DNA from: Candidatus Pantoea haifensis
Lineage (GTDB): Bacteria; Pseudomonadota; Gammaproteobacteria; Enterobacterales; Enterobacteriaceae
DNA length: 64,000 nt
Reading direction: 5' to 3'
NCBI GenBank assembly: GCA_018842655.1
Contig: JAGTWN010000004.1
Coordinates: 3,596,001-3,660,000 of the forward strand
Shown piece after piece: positions 36,099-47,411 of the stretch. The notes under the pieces are model-generated. The model was not told where the DNA came from. It was given only the letters and a program-made list of their open reading frames with translations, and made no database searches. The number at the start of each line of letters is the position of its first letter. The first letter of the stretch is position 1. The translations under genes were made by a program, and so were the position numbers.

Positions 36099-37011
36099 GA
36101 AAGTGGCCGTTTTGATGGGCGGAACCTCTGCAGAGCGGGACGTGTCGTTGATGTCGGGTAATGCCGTCCTGGCGGGCTTACGTGAGGCGGGTATTGATGC
36201 GCATGCAGTCGATATCCGTGATGTATCCGTGCTGAGCCTGAAAGAGCAGGGCTTTACGAAAACCTTTATCGCCCTGCACGGACGTGGCGGTGAAGATGGC
36301 ACCTTACAGGCGATGCTTGAATTCCTCGAATTGCCCTATACCGGCAGCGGCGTGATGGCATCGGCTATCACGATGGATAAGCTGCGCACCAAGCTGTTAT
36401 GGCAGGGACGTGGTTTGCCAGCTGGCCGCTTTGTCTGGTTAACACGCCAGCAACTGGACGCCGGGTTGAACGCTGAAACCGATGCTGAGATTGCCGCGCT
36501 AGGCTTACCGCTGTTTGTTAAGCCAAGCTGCGAAGGCTCCAGCGTGGGCATTAGTCGGGTGAACAGTCTGGATGCGCTGCCTGCTGCCCTGGAAGAAGCG
36601 TTTCGTCATGATGATGATGTGCTGATTGAAGCTTTCCTGAGCGGTGAAGAGTACACGGTGGGTATTGTGGGCGATCACATTTTGCCTGCAATACGCATTA
36701 AGACCGCCAGTGAGTTCTATGACTATGAAGCAAAATATATTTCTGACGATACCCAGTACTTCTGTCCAGCTGGCTTAAATGCTGAGCGCGAAGCGGAATT
36801 GCAGCAGTTAGTCTGGGCTTCATGGCGGGCGTTAGGCTGCAGCGGATGGGGCCGGGTGGATGTAATGACCGATGGAAACGGTGACTTTCAGCTCCTGGAA
36901 GTGAATACCTCACCGGGCATGACCAGCCACAGTTTAGTGCCTATGGCGGCCAGGCAAGCGGGCATGACTTTCTCGCAGCTGGTCGCCCGTATTCTGGAGC
37001 TGGCCGACTGA
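36091..37011 (+). CDS. ddlB: D-alanine--D-alanine ligase DdlB
   Basis: ATP-grasp enzyme that joins two D-alanines for MurF. It shows [17 protein letters not shown] at the N terminus, the ATP-binding [16 protein letters not shown], and the metal-binding end [17 protein letters not shown]. It has 306 residues, as in E. coli. The ATG at 36091 lies inside the repaired end of murC after GGAGGAGCGTC, an excellent ribosome site within murC. ftsQ starts two bases after the stop. No frameshift. Confidence 0.97.
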   Translation: MAEKVAVLMGGTSAERDVSLMSGNAVLAGLREAGIDAHAVDIRDVSVLSLKEQGFTKTFIALHGRGGEDGTLQAMLEFLELPYTGSGVMASAITMDKLRTKLLWQGRGLPAGRFVWLTRQQLDAGLNAETDAEIAALGLPLFVKPSCEGSSVGISRVNSLDALPAALEEAFRHDDDVLIEAFLSGEEYTVGIVGDHILPAIRIKTASEFYDYEAKYISDDTQYFCPAGLNAEREAELQQLVWASWRALGCSGWGRVDVMTDGNGDFQLLEVNTSPGMTSHSLVPMAARQAGMTFSQLVARILELAD

Positions 37012-37012
37012 T

Positions 37013-37855
37013 ATGTCACAGGCGGCGATGAACGTACGTAACCGTGAAGCGCAGGAGCAGCGTGTACGCTCCGGGCGTAGTAACGGTGCCCGACTGTTCG
37101 GCATCGTATTTTTGCTGATGGTCGTTGGCATTATGGTTTTTGGTGGCTTAGTGGTGCTGAAGTGGATGAATGATGCGTCGCGGCTACCGCTGTCAAAACT
37201 GGTGGTAACGGGACAAACGCACTACACCACCCACGATGACATTCGGCAGGCAATTTTGTCGCTTGGCGCACCGGGCACGTTCATGTCGCAGGATGTGGAT
37301 ATCATTCAGCAGCAAATTGAACGCCTGCCGTGGATAAAGCAGGTTAGCGTGCGTAAGCAGTGGCCGGATGAACTGAAAATTAACCTGGTTGAGTATACGC
37401 CAGTGGCGCGCTGGAACGATTTGCACATGGTGGATGCAGAAGGTGTCTCTTTCAGCGTGCCGGCTAATCATATTGGCAAAGAGACGATGCCAATGTTGTA
37501 TGGGCCAGAAGGCAGCGAGAAAGAGGTATTGGCGGGCTATCACCGCATGGATGATGTGCTGAAAGCCAGCAAGTTTACCCTGAAGGTAGCGTCGATGACG
37601 GCGCGGCGTTCATGGCAGTTAGTGACCAGCGATGATGTGCGTATTGAGCTGGGACGCAGCGATACCATGAAGCGCCTGAATCGCTTTATTGAGCTCTACC
37701 CGGTGCTTCTGCAGCAAGGTCAAAACGAGAGCAAGCGTATCAGCTATGTGGATTTGCGATATGACTCGGGCGCTTCTGTTGGTTGGACACCGGTTGTGAT
37801 GGAGCCACAGGACAGTAATCAGCAACAGAACCAGGCACAGGCTAAACAACAATGA
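37013..37855 (+). CDS. ftsQ: Cell division protein FtsQ
   Basis: Bitopic divisome scaffold that recruits FtsL and FtsB. It has a short basic cytoplasmic tail, one membrane segment (about residues 27-48, with [19 protein letters not shown]), a POTRA domain starting near [18 protein letters not shown], and the FtsQ/DivIB domain. The last part is Gln-rich ([13 protein letters not shown]), as in other enterics. It has 280 residues (E. coli 276). Its stop overlaps the ftsA ATG. In E. coli, promoters for ftsA and ftsZ lie inside ddlB-ftsA; I did not map them here. Confidence 0.96.
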   Translation: MSQAAMNVRNREAQEQRVRSGRSNGARLFGIVFLLMVVGIMVFGGLVVLKWMNDASRLPLSKLVVTGQTHYTTHDDIRQAILSLGAPGTFMSQDVDIIQQQIERLPWIKQVSVRKQWPDELKINLVEYTPVARWNDLHMVDAEGVSFSVPANHIGKETMPMLYGPEGSEKEVLAGYHRMDDVLKASKFTLKVASMTARRSWQLVTSDDVRIELGRSDTMKRLNRFIELYPVLLQQGQNESKRISYVDLRYDSGASVGWTPVVMEPQDSNQQQNQAQAKQQ

Positions 37856-39117
37856 TCAAGGCGACGGACAGAAAACTGGTAGTTGGACTCGAAATTGGCA
37901 CCGCGAAGGTTGCCGCCCTGGTTGGGGAAATTCTGCCCGATGGTATGGTTAACATTATTGGGGTCGGCAGTTGCCCGTCCCGCGGTATGGACAAAGGTGG
38001 CGTAAACGATCTTGAGTCGGTGGTGAAATGCGTACAGCGCGCCATCGATCAGGCCGAGTTAATGGCAGATTGCCAGATCTCCTCCGTCTACCTTGCTTTA
38101 TCGGGCAAACATATTAGCTGCCAGAACGAAATCGGGATGGTTCCGATTTCAGAAGAGGAAGTGACTCAGGATGATGTGGAAAACGTAGTGCATACCGCTA
38201 AATCGGTTCGCGTACGTGACGAGCACCGCATCCTGCACGTTATTCCTCAGGAATATGCCATCGATTATCAGGAAGGCATCAAAAACCCGGTGGGTCTTTC
38301 GGGTGTGCGCATGCAGGCGAAAGTACATTTAATTACCTGCCACAACGATATGGCAAAAAATATTGTCAAAGCCGTTGAACGTTGTGGTTTGAAAGTTGAC
38401 CAATTGATTTTTGCCGGGCTTGCGTCGAGTTTTGCTGTATTAACCGAAGACGAACGTGAGTTAGGGGTCTGTGTTGTCGACATTGGTGGCGGTACAATGG
38501 ATATCGCGGTGTATACCGGCGGTGCGTTACGTCATACCAAAGTGATCCCTTATGCAGGGAACGTGGTCACCAGCGATATCGCTTACGCCTTTGGTACACC
38601 GCCAACCGACGCCGAAGCGATCAAAGTTCGTCACGGCTGCGCGTTAGGTTCGATTGTTGGCAAAGATGAAAATGTGGAAGTGCCCAGTGTGGGCGGCCGT
38701 CCACCTCGTAGCTTACAGCGCCAGACGCTGGCTGAGGTGATTGAACCGCGCTACACCGAGCTTTTAAATCTGGTCAATGACGAGATTTTACAGTTACAGG
38801 AACAACTGCGTCAGCAGGGCGTAAAACACCATCTGGCAGCCGGTATCGTGTTGACCGGTGGTGCAGCGCAAATAGAAGGACTGGCAGCCTGTGCGCAACG
38901 CGTATTCCATACGCAGGTGCGCATCGGTCAGCCATTAAATATTACTGGATTAACTGACTACGCGCAGGAATCATACTACTCAACCGCGGTGGGACTGCTG
39001 CATTATGGCAAAGAGTCACACATGAACGGCGATGCAGAGACAGAAAAACGTGCATCAGTAGGAAACTGGTTCAAGCGCATCAACAGTTGGTTGAAAAAGA
39101 GTTTTAATTTTCGATAA
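37852..39117 (+). CDS. ftsA: Cell division protein FtsA
   Basis: Actin-like membrane tether for FtsZ. The ATPase fold blocks are clear: [16 protein letters not shown] (phosphate 1), [17 protein letters not shown] (phosphate 2) and [14 protein letters not shown] (adenosine). The C-terminal amphipathic membrane-targeting helix is present at the very end ([17 protein letters not shown]). It has 421 residues (E. coli 420). It overlaps the ftsQ stop by four bases and precedes ftsZ by 61 bases. No frameshift. Confidence 0.97.
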   Translation: MIKATDRKLVVGLEIGTAKVAALVGEILPDGMVNIIGVGSCPSRGMDKGGVNDLESVVKCVQRAIDQAELMADCQISSVYLALSGKHISCQNEIGMVPISEEEVTQDDVENVVHTAKSVRVRDEHRILHVIPQEYAIDYQEGIKNPVGLSGVRMQAKVHLITCHNDMAKNIVKAVERCGLKVDQLIFAGLASSFAVLTEDERELGVCVVDIGGGTMDIAVYTGGALRHTKVIPYAGNVVTSDIAYAFGTPPTDAEAIKVRHGCALGSIVGKDENVEVPSVGGRPPRSLQRQTLAEVIEPRYTELLNLVNDEILQLQEQLRQQGVKHHLAAGIVLTGGAAQIEGLAACAQRVFHTQVRIGQPLNITGLTDYAQESYYSTAVGLLHYGKESHMNGDAETEKRASVGNWFKRINSWLKKSFNFR

Positions 39118-39178
39118 AGGAGATCATGCTGGTTTTTTTAGTGATCTCCAGGCGACAGGCACATAACGGAGAGAAATC

Positions 39179-40333
39179 ATGTTTGAACCTATGGAATTAA
39201 CCAATGACGCGGTGATTAAAGTCATCGGCGTCGGCGGTGGCGGTGGCAACGCCGTAGAGCACATGGTACGCGAGCGTATCGAAGGTGTGGAATTCTTTGC
39301 TGTGAACACTGACGCGCAAGCGTTGCGTAAAACAGCGGTTGGCCAGACAATCCAGATTGGTAACAACATTACCAAAGGTCTGGGTGCGGGTGCGAACCCG
39401 GAAGTCGGCCGTAACTCAGCAGAGGAAGATCGCGAAGCACTGCGTTCTGCGCTGGAAGGGGCAGACATGGTGTTTATCGCCGCAGGTATGGGTGGCGGTA
39501 CCGGAACTGGCGCAGCGCCAGTCGTGGCTGAAGTGGCAAAAGATTTAGGTATTCTGACTGTTGCGGTAGTTACCAAGCCGTTCAACTTTGAAGGCAAAAA
39601 GCGCATGGCGTTTGCCGAGCAGGGTATCGCTGAACTCTCTAAGCATGTCGACTCATTAATTACTATTCCGAACGACAAGCTCCTGAAAGTATTAGGCCGT
39701 GGTATTTCGCTGCTGGACGCATTCGGTGCAGCTAACGACGTGCTGAAAGGTGCGGTACAGGGTATCGCAGAATTGATCACGCGTCCGGGTCTGATGAACG
39801 TCGACTTCGCTGACGTGCGCACAGTGATGTCAGAAATGGGTTACGCCATGATGGGTTCAGGCGTAGCTTGCGGTGAAGACCGCGCTGAAGAAGCCGCAGA
39901 GATGGCGATTTCAAGCCCACTGCTGGAAGATATCGATCTTTCTGGTGCTCGTGGCGTGCTGGTTAACATCACGGCAGGCTTCGATCTGCGTCTGGATGAG
40001 TTTGAAACTGTGGGTAACACCATCCGCGCTTTCGCCTCTGACAACGCAACCGTGGTGATTGGTACCTCACTGGATCCGGAAATGAATGACGAGCTGCGCG
40101 TCACTGTGGTGGCAACCGGTATTGGCATGGATAAGCGTCCAGAAATCACGCTGGTAACCAACAAGCCAGCCAGCCAACCGGTTATGGACCATCGCTATCA
40201 GCAGCACGGTATGTCACCGCTGCCGCAGGAGCAAAAACCGGCTGCGAAAGTGGTTAACGATCAGACCGCCCAGTCAAATAAAGAGCCAGATTACCTTGAT
40301 ATTCCGGCATTTTTGCGTAAGCAAGCCGACTAA
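39179..40333 (+). CDS. ftsZ: Cell division GTPase FtsZ
   Basis: Tubulin-like GTPase that forms the Z ring. The tubulin signature [14 protein letters not shown] is present, as are [12 protein letters not shown] near the N terminus, the T7-loop region [11 protein letters not shown] and the conserved C-terminal peptide [14 protein letters not shown], which binds FtsA, ZipA and ZapD. It has 384 residues (E. coli 383). ATG at 39179 follows GGAGAGAAATC. No frameshift. It is the last division gene of the cluster before lpxC. Confidence 0.98.
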   Translation: MFEPMELTNDAVIKVIGVGGGGGNAVEHMVRERIEGVEFFAVNTDAQALRKTAVGQTIQIGNNITKGLGAGANPEVGRNSAEEDREALRSALEGADMVFIAAGMGGGTGTGAAPVVAEVAKDLGILTVAVVTKPFNFEGKKRMAFAEQGIAELSKHVDSLITIPNDKLLKVLGRGISLLDAFGAANDVLKGAVQGIAELITRPGLMNVDFADVRTVMSEMGYAMMGSGVACGEDRAEEAAEMAISSPLLEDIDLSGARGVLVNITAGFDLRLDEFETVGNTIRAFASDNATVVIGTSLDPEMNDELRVTVVATGIGMDKRPEITLVTNKPASQPVMDHRYQQHGMSPLPQEQKPAAKVVNDQTAQSNKEPDYLDIPAFLRKQAD

Positions 40334-40434
40334 GAATATCCCGATAATTGGGATTCTCCGCTCTTTGTGCTAAAGTGTCCGCCCGCTGGTAAAGTATACT
40401 GGCGGTTGGAAAGGTAATATTGCGAGATAATACG

Positions 40435-41352
40435 ATGATCAAACAAAGGACATTAAAACGTATTGTTCAGGCGACTGGTGTCGGTTTGCATACCGGCAAG
40501 AAAGTCACGCTGACTTTACGCCCTGCGTCGGCTAATACCGGGGTCATCTATCGTCGCACTGACTTGAATCCACCGGTTGATTTCCCGGCTGATGCAAAAT
40601 ACGTGCGCGACACCATGTTAAGTACTTGCCTGGTGAATGATGAAGGCGTGCGTATTTCTACGGTCGAACACCTGAATGCCGCACTGGCGGGATTAGGCAT
40701 CGATAACATTATTGTTGAAGTTGATGCACCTGAAATCCCGATCATGGACGGAAGCGCAGCACCTTTCATCTATTTGCTGATGGATGCCGGTATCGAACAG
40801 TTAAACAGCGCGAAGAAATTCGTGCGTGTTAAAGAGACGGTACGGGTTGAAGATGGTGATAAATGGGCTGAGATTAAGCCATACAACGGTTTCTCGCTCG
40901 ATTTCACTATCGATTTCAATCACCCGGCTATCGATTCCAGCTCGCAGCGTTATCAGATGAAATTTTCTGCGGAAGCGTTTGTTCGCCAAATCAGTCGTGC
41001 GCGTACTTTCGGCTTTATGCGTGAAATTGAATATCTTCAGTCTAAAGGCCTGTGCCTGGGCGGTAGCTTAGATTGTGCGATAGGTCTGGATGATTTCCGC
41101 GTACTGAATGAAGAAGGCCTGCGTTTTGAAGACGAATTTGTTCGTCACAAAATGCTGGACGCAATTGGCGATCTGTTTATGTGTGGCCACAACATTATTG
41201 GCGCGTTTACCGCGTTCAAATCGGGTCATGCGTTGAACAACAAGCTACTGCAAGCAGTTTTGGCTAAGCAAGAAGCCTGGGAATGGGCGACTTTCGAAGA
41301 CGAAGCTGAACTGCCGCTGGCATTTAAAGCACCGAATCTGGTTCTGGCTTAA
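40435..41352 (+). CDS. lpxC: UDP-3-O-acyl-GlcNAc deacetylase LpxC
   Basis: Zinc metalloamidase that catalyses the committed step of lipid A synthesis; it is degraded by FtsH in E. coli. Zinc-site blocks are [12 protein letters not shown] and [16 protein letters not shown]; the start [23 protein letters not shown] is characteristic (first half shown). I chose ATG at 40435, giving 305 residues as in E. coli. The C terminus ends in FKAPNLVLA, whose hydrophobic tail is like the FtsH degradation tag of E. coli LpxC. It is followed by a terminator. No frameshift. Confidence 0.97.
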   Translation: MIKQRTLKRIVQATGVGLHTGKKVTLTLRPASANTGVIYRRTDLNPPVDFPADAKYVRDTMLSTCLVNDEGVRISTVEHLNAALAGLGIDNIIVEVDAPEIPIMDGSAAPFIYLLMDAGIEQLNSAKKFVRVKETVRVEDGDKWAEIKPYNGFSLDFTIDFNHPAIDSSSQRYQMKFSAEAFVRQISRARTFGFMREIEYLQSKGLCLGGSLDCAIGLDDFRVLNEEGLRFEDEFVRHKMLDAIGDLFMCGHNIIGAFTAFKSGHALNNKLLQAVLAKQEAWEWATFEDEAELPLAFKAPNLVLA

Positions 41353-41370
41353 TTACCCCAGAACGTGAAG

Positions 41371-41424
41371 CGGCTGGTTATGCTGACACTCTCTCCGGTC
41401 AGCGGCGCCAGCCGTTTTTCTTTT
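41371..41424 (+). terminator. Terminator after lpxC
   Basis: CGGCTGG (41371-41377) pairs with CCAGCCG (41408-41414), enclosing a second stem GCTGAC/GTCAGC, followed by TTTTTCTTTT. It closes the dcw cluster. The rest of the 299-base gap up to secM shows no gene; it should contain the secM-secA promoter, which I could not place. Confidence 0.8.
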
Positions 41425-41651
41425 CCCTTCGTTACTTCTGCTAATGCGATGCCGCTCGCAAACCGATGTAGGTTTTGCTGAATTGCTGAACAAACACGCG
41501 CAATTTGTTCCAGAGCTACTTTAATCCCAGGTGTCGATGCCCCACATTAGTGGTACTATCTCAGGCGTTTTTACAGGCTTAACGTAACTGCATCATGCGG
41601 TGAGTCACCCACAACGGATGCGCAAATCTATTTAAGCGCGATGGAAAGATT

Positions 41652-42158
41652 GTGATCGGGATTTTTTTACGCTGGCGACAATTAGGCAGACGCTATTTCT
41701 GGCCTCATCTCCTGTTGGGGATGGTGGCGGCCAGTCTTGGCTTGCCAGCCTGTGCACAAAGTTCTGAACCGAATGCCTCTTCCGAATCGCCTGTCAGCAG
41801 CCTTTTTATCGGTAATGCTGTTCGCTTTGATCATCTTATCCGTTTGCAGGAAACGGCAAGGCGACCCAGTTTCACGGTAGATTACTGGCACCAACATGCT
41901 ATCCGCACCGTTATTCGTCATCTCTCTTTTACCTTAACGCCGCAGGCGCAGGCGACAGATAATGACGAACATCCGCTGGCGGCGCACAAGCTGGCGTTAA
42001 TAGATTCTCTGCATGCGTTACTGACGTCTCATACTGCGCTCGCTGCACCGCTGGCGACCACCTTAAACACGCCTGTTGTTTTCCTGGTACGTACTTCTGT
42101 TGCGTGGCATGCCAGACTGCATGGTATCCGCGCCGGGCCAAACGTATTGTTCTGCTAA
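41652..42158 (+). CDS. secM: SecA translation regulator SecM
   Basis: Secreted sensor peptide whose translation stalls when Sec export is slow, exposing the secA ribosome site. GTG at 41652 gives 168 residues (E. coli 170). The N terminus is a long signal sequence (RRYFWPHLLLGMVAASLGLPA), followed by the family block VDYWHQHAIRTVIRHLSF. At the end W152 and GIRAGP (158-163) keep the E. coli spacing, but the E. coli Phe five residues before Trp and the Ile after it are replaced (Arg and His here); the nearest Phe is eight residues upstream. The tail after the arrest site is NVLFC. It directly precedes secA. Confidence 0.93.
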   Translation: MIGIFLRWRQLGRRYFWPHLLLGMVAASLGLPACAQSSEPNASSESPVSSLFIGNAVRFDHLIRLQETARRPSFTVDYWHQHAIRTVIRHLSFTLTPQAQATDNDEHPLAAHKLALIDSLHALLTSHTALAAPLATTLNTPVVFLVRTSVAWHARLHGIRAGPNVLFC

Positions 42159-42190
42159 CCTTTTTGATTCTTTCACTTTTTTAGATTTTG

Positions 42191-42211
42191 CAGCCCGTGG
42201 TATCACGGCTG
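42191..42211 (+). promoter_or_regulatory. secM-secA intergenic hairpin
   Basis: CAGCCCGTG-GTAT-CACGGCTG forms an eight-pair stem with one bulged C between the secM stop and the secA start. In E. coli the equivalent helix masks the secA ribosome-binding site and is opened when a ribosome stalls on secM. The secA start here has only a weak GAG-type site, which fits the need for such control. Confidence 0.65.
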
Positions 42212-42230
42212 AATTGAGAATAAATTTATT

Positions 42231-44935
42231 ATGTTAATCAAAATGTTGACCAAAGTTTTTGGTAGCAGCAATGATCGTACTTTACGTCGTATGCGCAAAG
42301 CCGTTGATGTCATCAACAAAATGGAGCCTGATTTTGAGAAGCTCTCTGATGAAGAACTGAAGGGAAAAACAGGCGTTTTTCGCGAACGTCTGAAGAAAGG
42401 CGAAACGCTGGAAAGCTTGATCCCGGAAGCCTTCGCAACGGTACGTGAAGCCAGTAAGCGCGTATTTGGTATGCGTCACTTTGACGTACAGTTAATTGGC
42501 GGCATGGTTCTGAACGATCGCTGTATTGCCGAGATGCGTACCGGTGAAGGTAAAACCTTAACGGCTACCTTACCAGCTTACCTGAATGCGTTAACCGGTA
42601 AAGGCGTACACGTTGTTACCGTCAATGACTATCTGGCGCAGCGTGATGCGGAAAATAACCGTCCGCTGTTTGAATTCCTTGGCTTGTCAGTGGGTATCAA
42701 CTTACCGGGTATGCCTGCACCCGCCAAACGCGCCGCCTATGCTGCTGACATTACTTACGGCACCAACAACGAATACGGCTTCGACTATCTGCGCGACAAC
42801 ATGGCCTTCAGCCCGGAAGAGCGTGTACAGCGTAAACTGAACTACGCTCTGGTGGACGAAGTTGACTCCATCCTGATCGATGAAGCACGTACGCCGTTAA
42901 TTATTTCTGGCCCCGCTGAAGACAGTTCTGACCTGTATATCAAGGTTAATAAAATCATTCCGCATCTGGTTCGTCAGGATAAAGAAGATTCTGAAACCTA
43001 TCAGGGCGAGGGTGATTTCTGGGTGGATGAAAAGGCACGCCAGGCACACATGTCTGAACGCGGTCTGGTCAAAGTAGAAGAACTGCTGGTCAGCCAGGGC
43101 ATTATGGAAGCGGGGAGTCTCTTTACTCGCCGACCAATATCATGCTGATGCACCATGTGACCGCTGCCTTGCGCGCGCACGCCCTTTTTACTCGCGATGT
43201 TGATTACATTGTAAAAGATGGCGAAGTGGTTATCGTTGATGAACACACCGGTCGTACCATGCAGGGCCGTCGCTGGTCCGATGGTTTGCATCAGGCGATC
43301 GAAGCGAAAGAAGGTGTGGATATTCAGAACGAGAACCAGACGCTGGCCTCGATCACCTTCCAGAACTATTTCCGCATTTACGAAAAACTGGCGGGTATGA
43401 CCGGTACTGCTGATACCGAAGCGTTCGAATTCAGCTCAATCTATAAGCTGGATACCATCGTTGTTCCTACCAACCGTCCAATGGTGCGTAAGGATCTGCC
43501 TGACCTGGTCTATATGACCGAGAAAGAGAAAATTGACGCCATCATTGAAGATATTCGTGAGCGTACTGCTAACGGACAGCCGGTGCTGGTGGGAACCATT
43601 TCGATTGAAAAATCAGAAGTCGTATCTAACGAACTGACGCGCGCAGGCATTAAGCATAACGTGCTGAATGCCAAGTTCCATGCCCGTGAAGCAGACATTG
43701 TTGCTCAGGCCGGACAGCCAGGCGCGGTGACCATCGCAACGAACATGGCCGGACGTGGTACGGATATTATGCTGGGCGGCAGCTGGCACGCAGAAGTGGC
43801 TGAGTTACAGGAACCAACAGAAGCACAGATTGAAGAGATTAAAGCGGCATGGCAGATTCGTCACGATGCCGTTCTGGCTTCTGGTGGTTTGCACATCGTT
43901 GGTACAGAGCGCCATGAGTCACGCCGTATCGACAATCAGTTACGGGGTCGTGCAGGTCGTCAGGGCGATGCCGGTTCATCTCGTTTCTACCTGTCGATGG
44001 AAGATGCGCTGATGCGTATTTTCGCCTCGGATCGCGTATCGAATATGATGCGTAAATTGGGTATGAAACCAGGCGAAGCGATTGAGCATCCATGGGTAAC
44101 CAAAGCGATTGCCAACGCCCAGCGTAAAGTTGAAAGCCGCAACTTTGATATTCGTAAGCAGCTGCTTGAATACGATGATGTGGCAAACGATCAGCGCCGT
44201 GCGATTTACAGCCAGCGTAACGAATTGCTCGATGTTTCTGATGTAAGTGAAACTATTAACAGCATTCGCCAGGATGTTTATAAAGCGACAATCGACAGCT
44301 ACATTCCACCGCAGTCACTGGAAGAGATGTGGGACGTGCCAGGACTGGAAGAGCGTTTGCGTAACGATTTCGATCTGGATCTGCCTGTCGCTGAATGGCT
44401 GGATAAAGAGCCGGATCTGCATGAAGAAACGCTGCGCGAGCGCATCATGACGCACGCGATGGAAAGCTACGCCCGGAAAGAAGAAGTGGTCGGCGCTGAA
44501 ACGATGCGCAGCTTCGAAAAAGGTGTGATGTTGCAAACGCTGGATTCCTTGTGGAAAGAGCACCTTGCGGCGATGGACTATCTGCGTCAGGGCATCCATC
44601 TGCGTGGCTACGCTCAGAAAGATCCAAAGCAGGAATACAAGCGTGAATCTTTCGCTATGTTTGCCGCCATGCTGGAATCATTGAAGTATGAAGTGATCAG
44701 CACCTTGAGTAAGGTGCAGGTGCGCATGCCAGAAGAGATTGAAGCAATGGAACAGCAGCGTCGTGAAGAAGCGGAGCGTCTGGCACAGCAACAGCAACTC
44801 AGCCATGTAGATGACGAAACCTTAGCGGCAGCTTCACTGGCGCAGCAGGGCGGCGAACGCAAAGTAGGACGCAACGATCCTTGTCCTTGCGGCTCCGGTA
44901 AGAAATACAAACAGTGTCATGGCCGCCTCGCCTGA
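42231..44935 (+). CDS. secA: Preprotein translocase ATPase SecA (frameshift)
   Basis: Motor of the Sec export pathway. Visible in order: Walker [14 protein letters not shown] (near residue 102), [17 protein letters not shown] (Walker B), [32 protein letters not shown], and the C-terminal zinc/SecB-binding [16 protein letters not shown]. The frame breaks in the G4 run 43112-43115; the read goes [12 protein letters not shown], and one more G gives [18 protein letters not shown]. The repaired protein has 901 residues, the same as E. coli. Its expression is controlled by secM upstream. An essential gene, so the break is very unlikely to be real. Confidence 0.96.
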
Positions 44936-45011
44936 TACTGTTTAAAGCCAGAAAGCGAGCGCCACTAAGCGCCTGAAAAAATTTTTTGGCAGTTGCGCCC
45001 GTTAGCTGCGG

Positions 45012-45044
45012 AATAAGCCCGGTTTATCGCCGGGCTTATTTTTT
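45012..45044 (+). terminator. Terminator after secA
   Basis: AATAAGCCCGG-N7-CCGGGCTTATT followed by a T6 run, 77 bases past the secA stop. A strong intrinsic terminator that separates secA from mutT. Confidence 0.9.
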
Positions 45045-45194
45045 GGCCAAAAAAGTCTCTTTTAGGTTACGGGCACCGTCAGATATAAAGCCGCTGTTTT
45101 AAAATATTTTTCTCTGACACCAAAGCGATTAACTTCCATTAACAGCTGTTTTAGAATCAGTCCACATTCAGCAAAACATTCCGGGAAATCATTC

Positions 45195-45589
45195 ATGAAG
45201 CACCTGCAGGTCGCGGTAGGCATTATCCGCAACGCCGAAAAACAAATTTTTCTTGCCCAGCGTGCGGCGTCCTCTTATATGGCGAATAAGTGGGAATTTC
45301 CTGGCGGAAAAATTGAGGCGGGTGAGAGTGCTGAACAAGGTTTACTGCGTGAATTACTGGAAGAGACCGGGATTGAAGTCACGCAAGCGCGCCCGATTGG
45401 CGAAGCCGATCATTCCTATGAAGATTTGCGCGTGACGCTGCATTTTTCCTGGTCGAAGGCTGGAAAGGTGAACCCTGGGGGCGTGAAGGACAGCCACAAC
45501 GCTGGGTTGCGCAGCAGGATTTAGTTGCAGACGAATTTCCGCCAGCAAATCATCAGCTGATTGCGCGTCTCATTGCCGGTGAATGGTAA
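45195..45589 (+). CDS. mutT: 8-oxo-dGTP diphosphatase MutT (frameshift)
   Basis: Sanitises the nucleotide pool by hydrolysing 8-oxo-dGTP. The Nudix box GGKIEAGESAEQGLLRELLE continues EETGIEV, with all key acidic residues. The frame breaks in the T5 run 45443-45447: the read gives LHFSWSKAGKVNPGG, and one more T gives LHFFLVEGWKGEPWGREGQP, running through DEFPPANHQLIARL to a stop at 45587. Repaired length 131 residues (E. coli 129). It converges on yacG across a hairpin at 45591-45610. Confidence 0.94.
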
Positions 45590-45590
45590 C

Positions 45591-45610
45591 AGTGGGGCAA
45601 TCGCCCCACT
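45591..45610. terminator. Hairpin between convergent mutT and yacG
   Basis: AGTGGGGC-AATC-GCCCCACT, a perfect eight-pair stem placed between two converging genes. No long T run follows on either side, so it is at best a weak bidirectional terminator. Confidence 0.5.
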
Positions 45611-45616
45611 TAAACC

Positions 45617-45814
45617 TTAACGTTCCTCTTCACTCCAGTCATCACTGTCGTTCAGATCGCCGCTGCTGGGAATACGCTTTTCTTCAGCAGCCCATTCACC
45701 CAAATCGATAAGCTGACAGCGTTTGCTGCAAAAAGGTCGCCACGGGCTGAGCTCATCCCAGATAACGTCTTTGCCACACTGAGGGCATGTAACAGTAAGA
45801 ATTTCGTCCTGCAT
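45617..45814 (-). CDS. yacG: DNA gyrase inhibitor YacG
   Basis: Small zinc protein that binds GyrB and inhibits gyrase in E. coli. The 65-residue product has the four-Cys zinc site CPQCGK...FCSKRC and the near-invariant block [20 protein letters not shown], followed by an acidic tail. I chose ATG at 45814 ([12 protein letters not shown]); an in-frame upstream start at 45829 would overlap zapD. It follows zapD by eight bases, in the zapD-yacG order of E. coli. Confidence 0.95.
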   Translation of the reverse strand: MQDEILTVTCPQCGKDVIWDELSPWRPFCSKRCQLIDLGEWAAEEKRIPSSGDLNDSDDWSEEER

Positions 45815-45822
45815 TTTCACCT

Positions 45823-46565
45823 CTAACAACAGGCTAATTGAAAATTAAGTCGTGCCGGTACTTCGCCTCGTTCGCTATCGAATGGCATAAAGCGAATGGC
45901 GTAGCGGCTTTTATGACCAGAGACCTGAGGATAAAGCGAATCTTCCAGTTGAAGCTGCAAACGCAGCAGATCGGCTCCTTCAGCATTATCCTGATAAAAT
46001 CCATTCAGGCTGGTTTGATGACGAAATGCGCCAGACTGGCGAATTAAATCAAGAACCGTTGCCAGACTGCTATGCAGAGGCACCAGTGTTTCAAGCCATG
46101 CGTTTACCTGTACATCACGCGATTCCTGCGGCAAATGTAGCCAAATATGTAAACCCGGCAAGTCAAAGCTACAGCAGCCGCCCGGAATGCTCAGACGCTG
46201 CCGCACCAGGCCAATCAGGCGATCCTCGCGCAGTTGCTGTCCCATACGTGGCGCGCTCATCAAATGAGCTGACTGGCGTTTTAACTTTTCACGCAGCGCC
46301 TCAACCACAGTCATATCAACGCCAGGCACATCAGCCCAGGCGCGTAATTTTTGCTGTTGCCGCTCAAGTTCTTTCAATAATTCGGTACGCATATCACCGC
46401 GTTCAAAAATATCGAGCAACTCGCCAATCAGGCGAAAAAGGTTAGTGCACTTACGGTGTTGGTTAGCGGAACGCTGGCATGAAGCTGATCAATCAAAAAT
46501 TCAACACGCAGCCAGGTGCGCATTTTCTCATTCAGTGGATGTTCAAACAGAACGACTGTACTCAT
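45823..46565 (-). CDS. zapD: Cell division protein ZapD (frameshift)
   Basis: FtsZ-bundling protein that binds the FtsZ C-terminal peptide and stabilises the Z ring. The start [20 protein letters not shown] and the block [21 protein letters not shown] are typical, and it ends LNFQLACC. The frame breaks in the A5 run 46435-46439 (plus letters): the N-terminal read ends ALTFFA, and one more base gives [19 protein letters not shown]. The repaired protein has 247 residues, the E. coli length. It lies four bases after coaE. Confidence 0.95.
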
Positions 46566-46569
46566 GATA

Positions 46570-47178
46570 TTAATCCTGTTTAGTTGCCGCCAACGCAAGG
46601 TAGCGTTGATGCAGTTCGGCAACCTGCGGTAGCGCATCTTCTGGCGCACCGCTGTTATTGATAATGTCGTCGGCACTTTCAAGCCGTTGCTGACGTGTTG
46701 CCTGGGCCGCAAGAATACGCTGTGCCTGCTCTGGCGAAATATTGTCGCGAAGCTGGGTGCGTTTTATCTGGGTGGCTTCGTCGACGTCGACCACTAAAAC
46801 GCGGTCGGCCTGATGCTGTAGCTGATTTTCGATCAGCAGCGGCACGACCCATAGCACGTAAGGTGAGCAGGCTTGCGCTTTGAGTTGTTGCGTCCTGGCA
46901 TTAATCAATGGATGCAGCAGGGCGTTCAGCCAGCCCTTCTCTTCAGGTGACTGAAAAATGATCTCGCGTAAATGGGCACGAAAAAGCGTGCCTTGTTCAG
47001 TGAGCAACGACTGCCCATAACGGGCAACAATCTCCGCTAAAGCGGGTGTGCCCGGCTCAACCACTTCGCGGGCGATAACGTCGGCATCAATAATGTCTAC
47101 ACCCAATGCCGCAAAGCCATTCGCGATTGTGCTTTTTCCGCTGCCGATGCCACCGGTCAACGCTACGGTATAGGGCAT
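46570..47178 (-). CDS. coaE: Dephospho-CoA kinase CoaE
   Basis: Last step of coenzyme A synthesis, phosphorylating the 3'-hydroxyl of dephospho-CoA. The P-loop [18 protein letters not shown] is at the N terminus, followed by [17 protein letters not shown] and the lid region [17 protein letters not shown]. It has 202 residues (E. coli 206). First gene of a coaE-zapD-yacG unit on the minus strand, divergent from guaC across a 233-base gap. No frameshift. Confidence 0.96.
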   Translation of the reverse strand: MPYTVALTGGIGSGKSTIANGFAALGVDIIDADVIAREVVEPGTPALAEIVARYGQSLLTEQGTLFRAHLREIIFQSPEEKGWLNALLHPLINARTQQLKAQACSPYVLWVVPLLIENQLQHQADRVLVVDVDEATQIKRTQLRDNISPEQAQRILAAQATRQQRLESADDIINNSGAPEDALPQVAELHQRYLALAATKQD

Positions 47179-47411
47179 AACTCTCTCTCAATGGCGTTCT
47201 GAAACGCAAAAACAGGGTTGAGTTCTGTGATGAGCGCGCAAAAATTTGCGCCAGATCACTTTACTCGTTTTTAGCTAAATTTATGGGATTGTAGCTTAAA
47301 TAAAGTGAATTTCGCAGTCTTGTCGCGGGATGATTAGCGCGTATCATAACGTCACTGGAGCTGTGATTGCTTCGCGAACTGCGGTTCGTTGCCACTAACC
47401 AGGATATTTCT

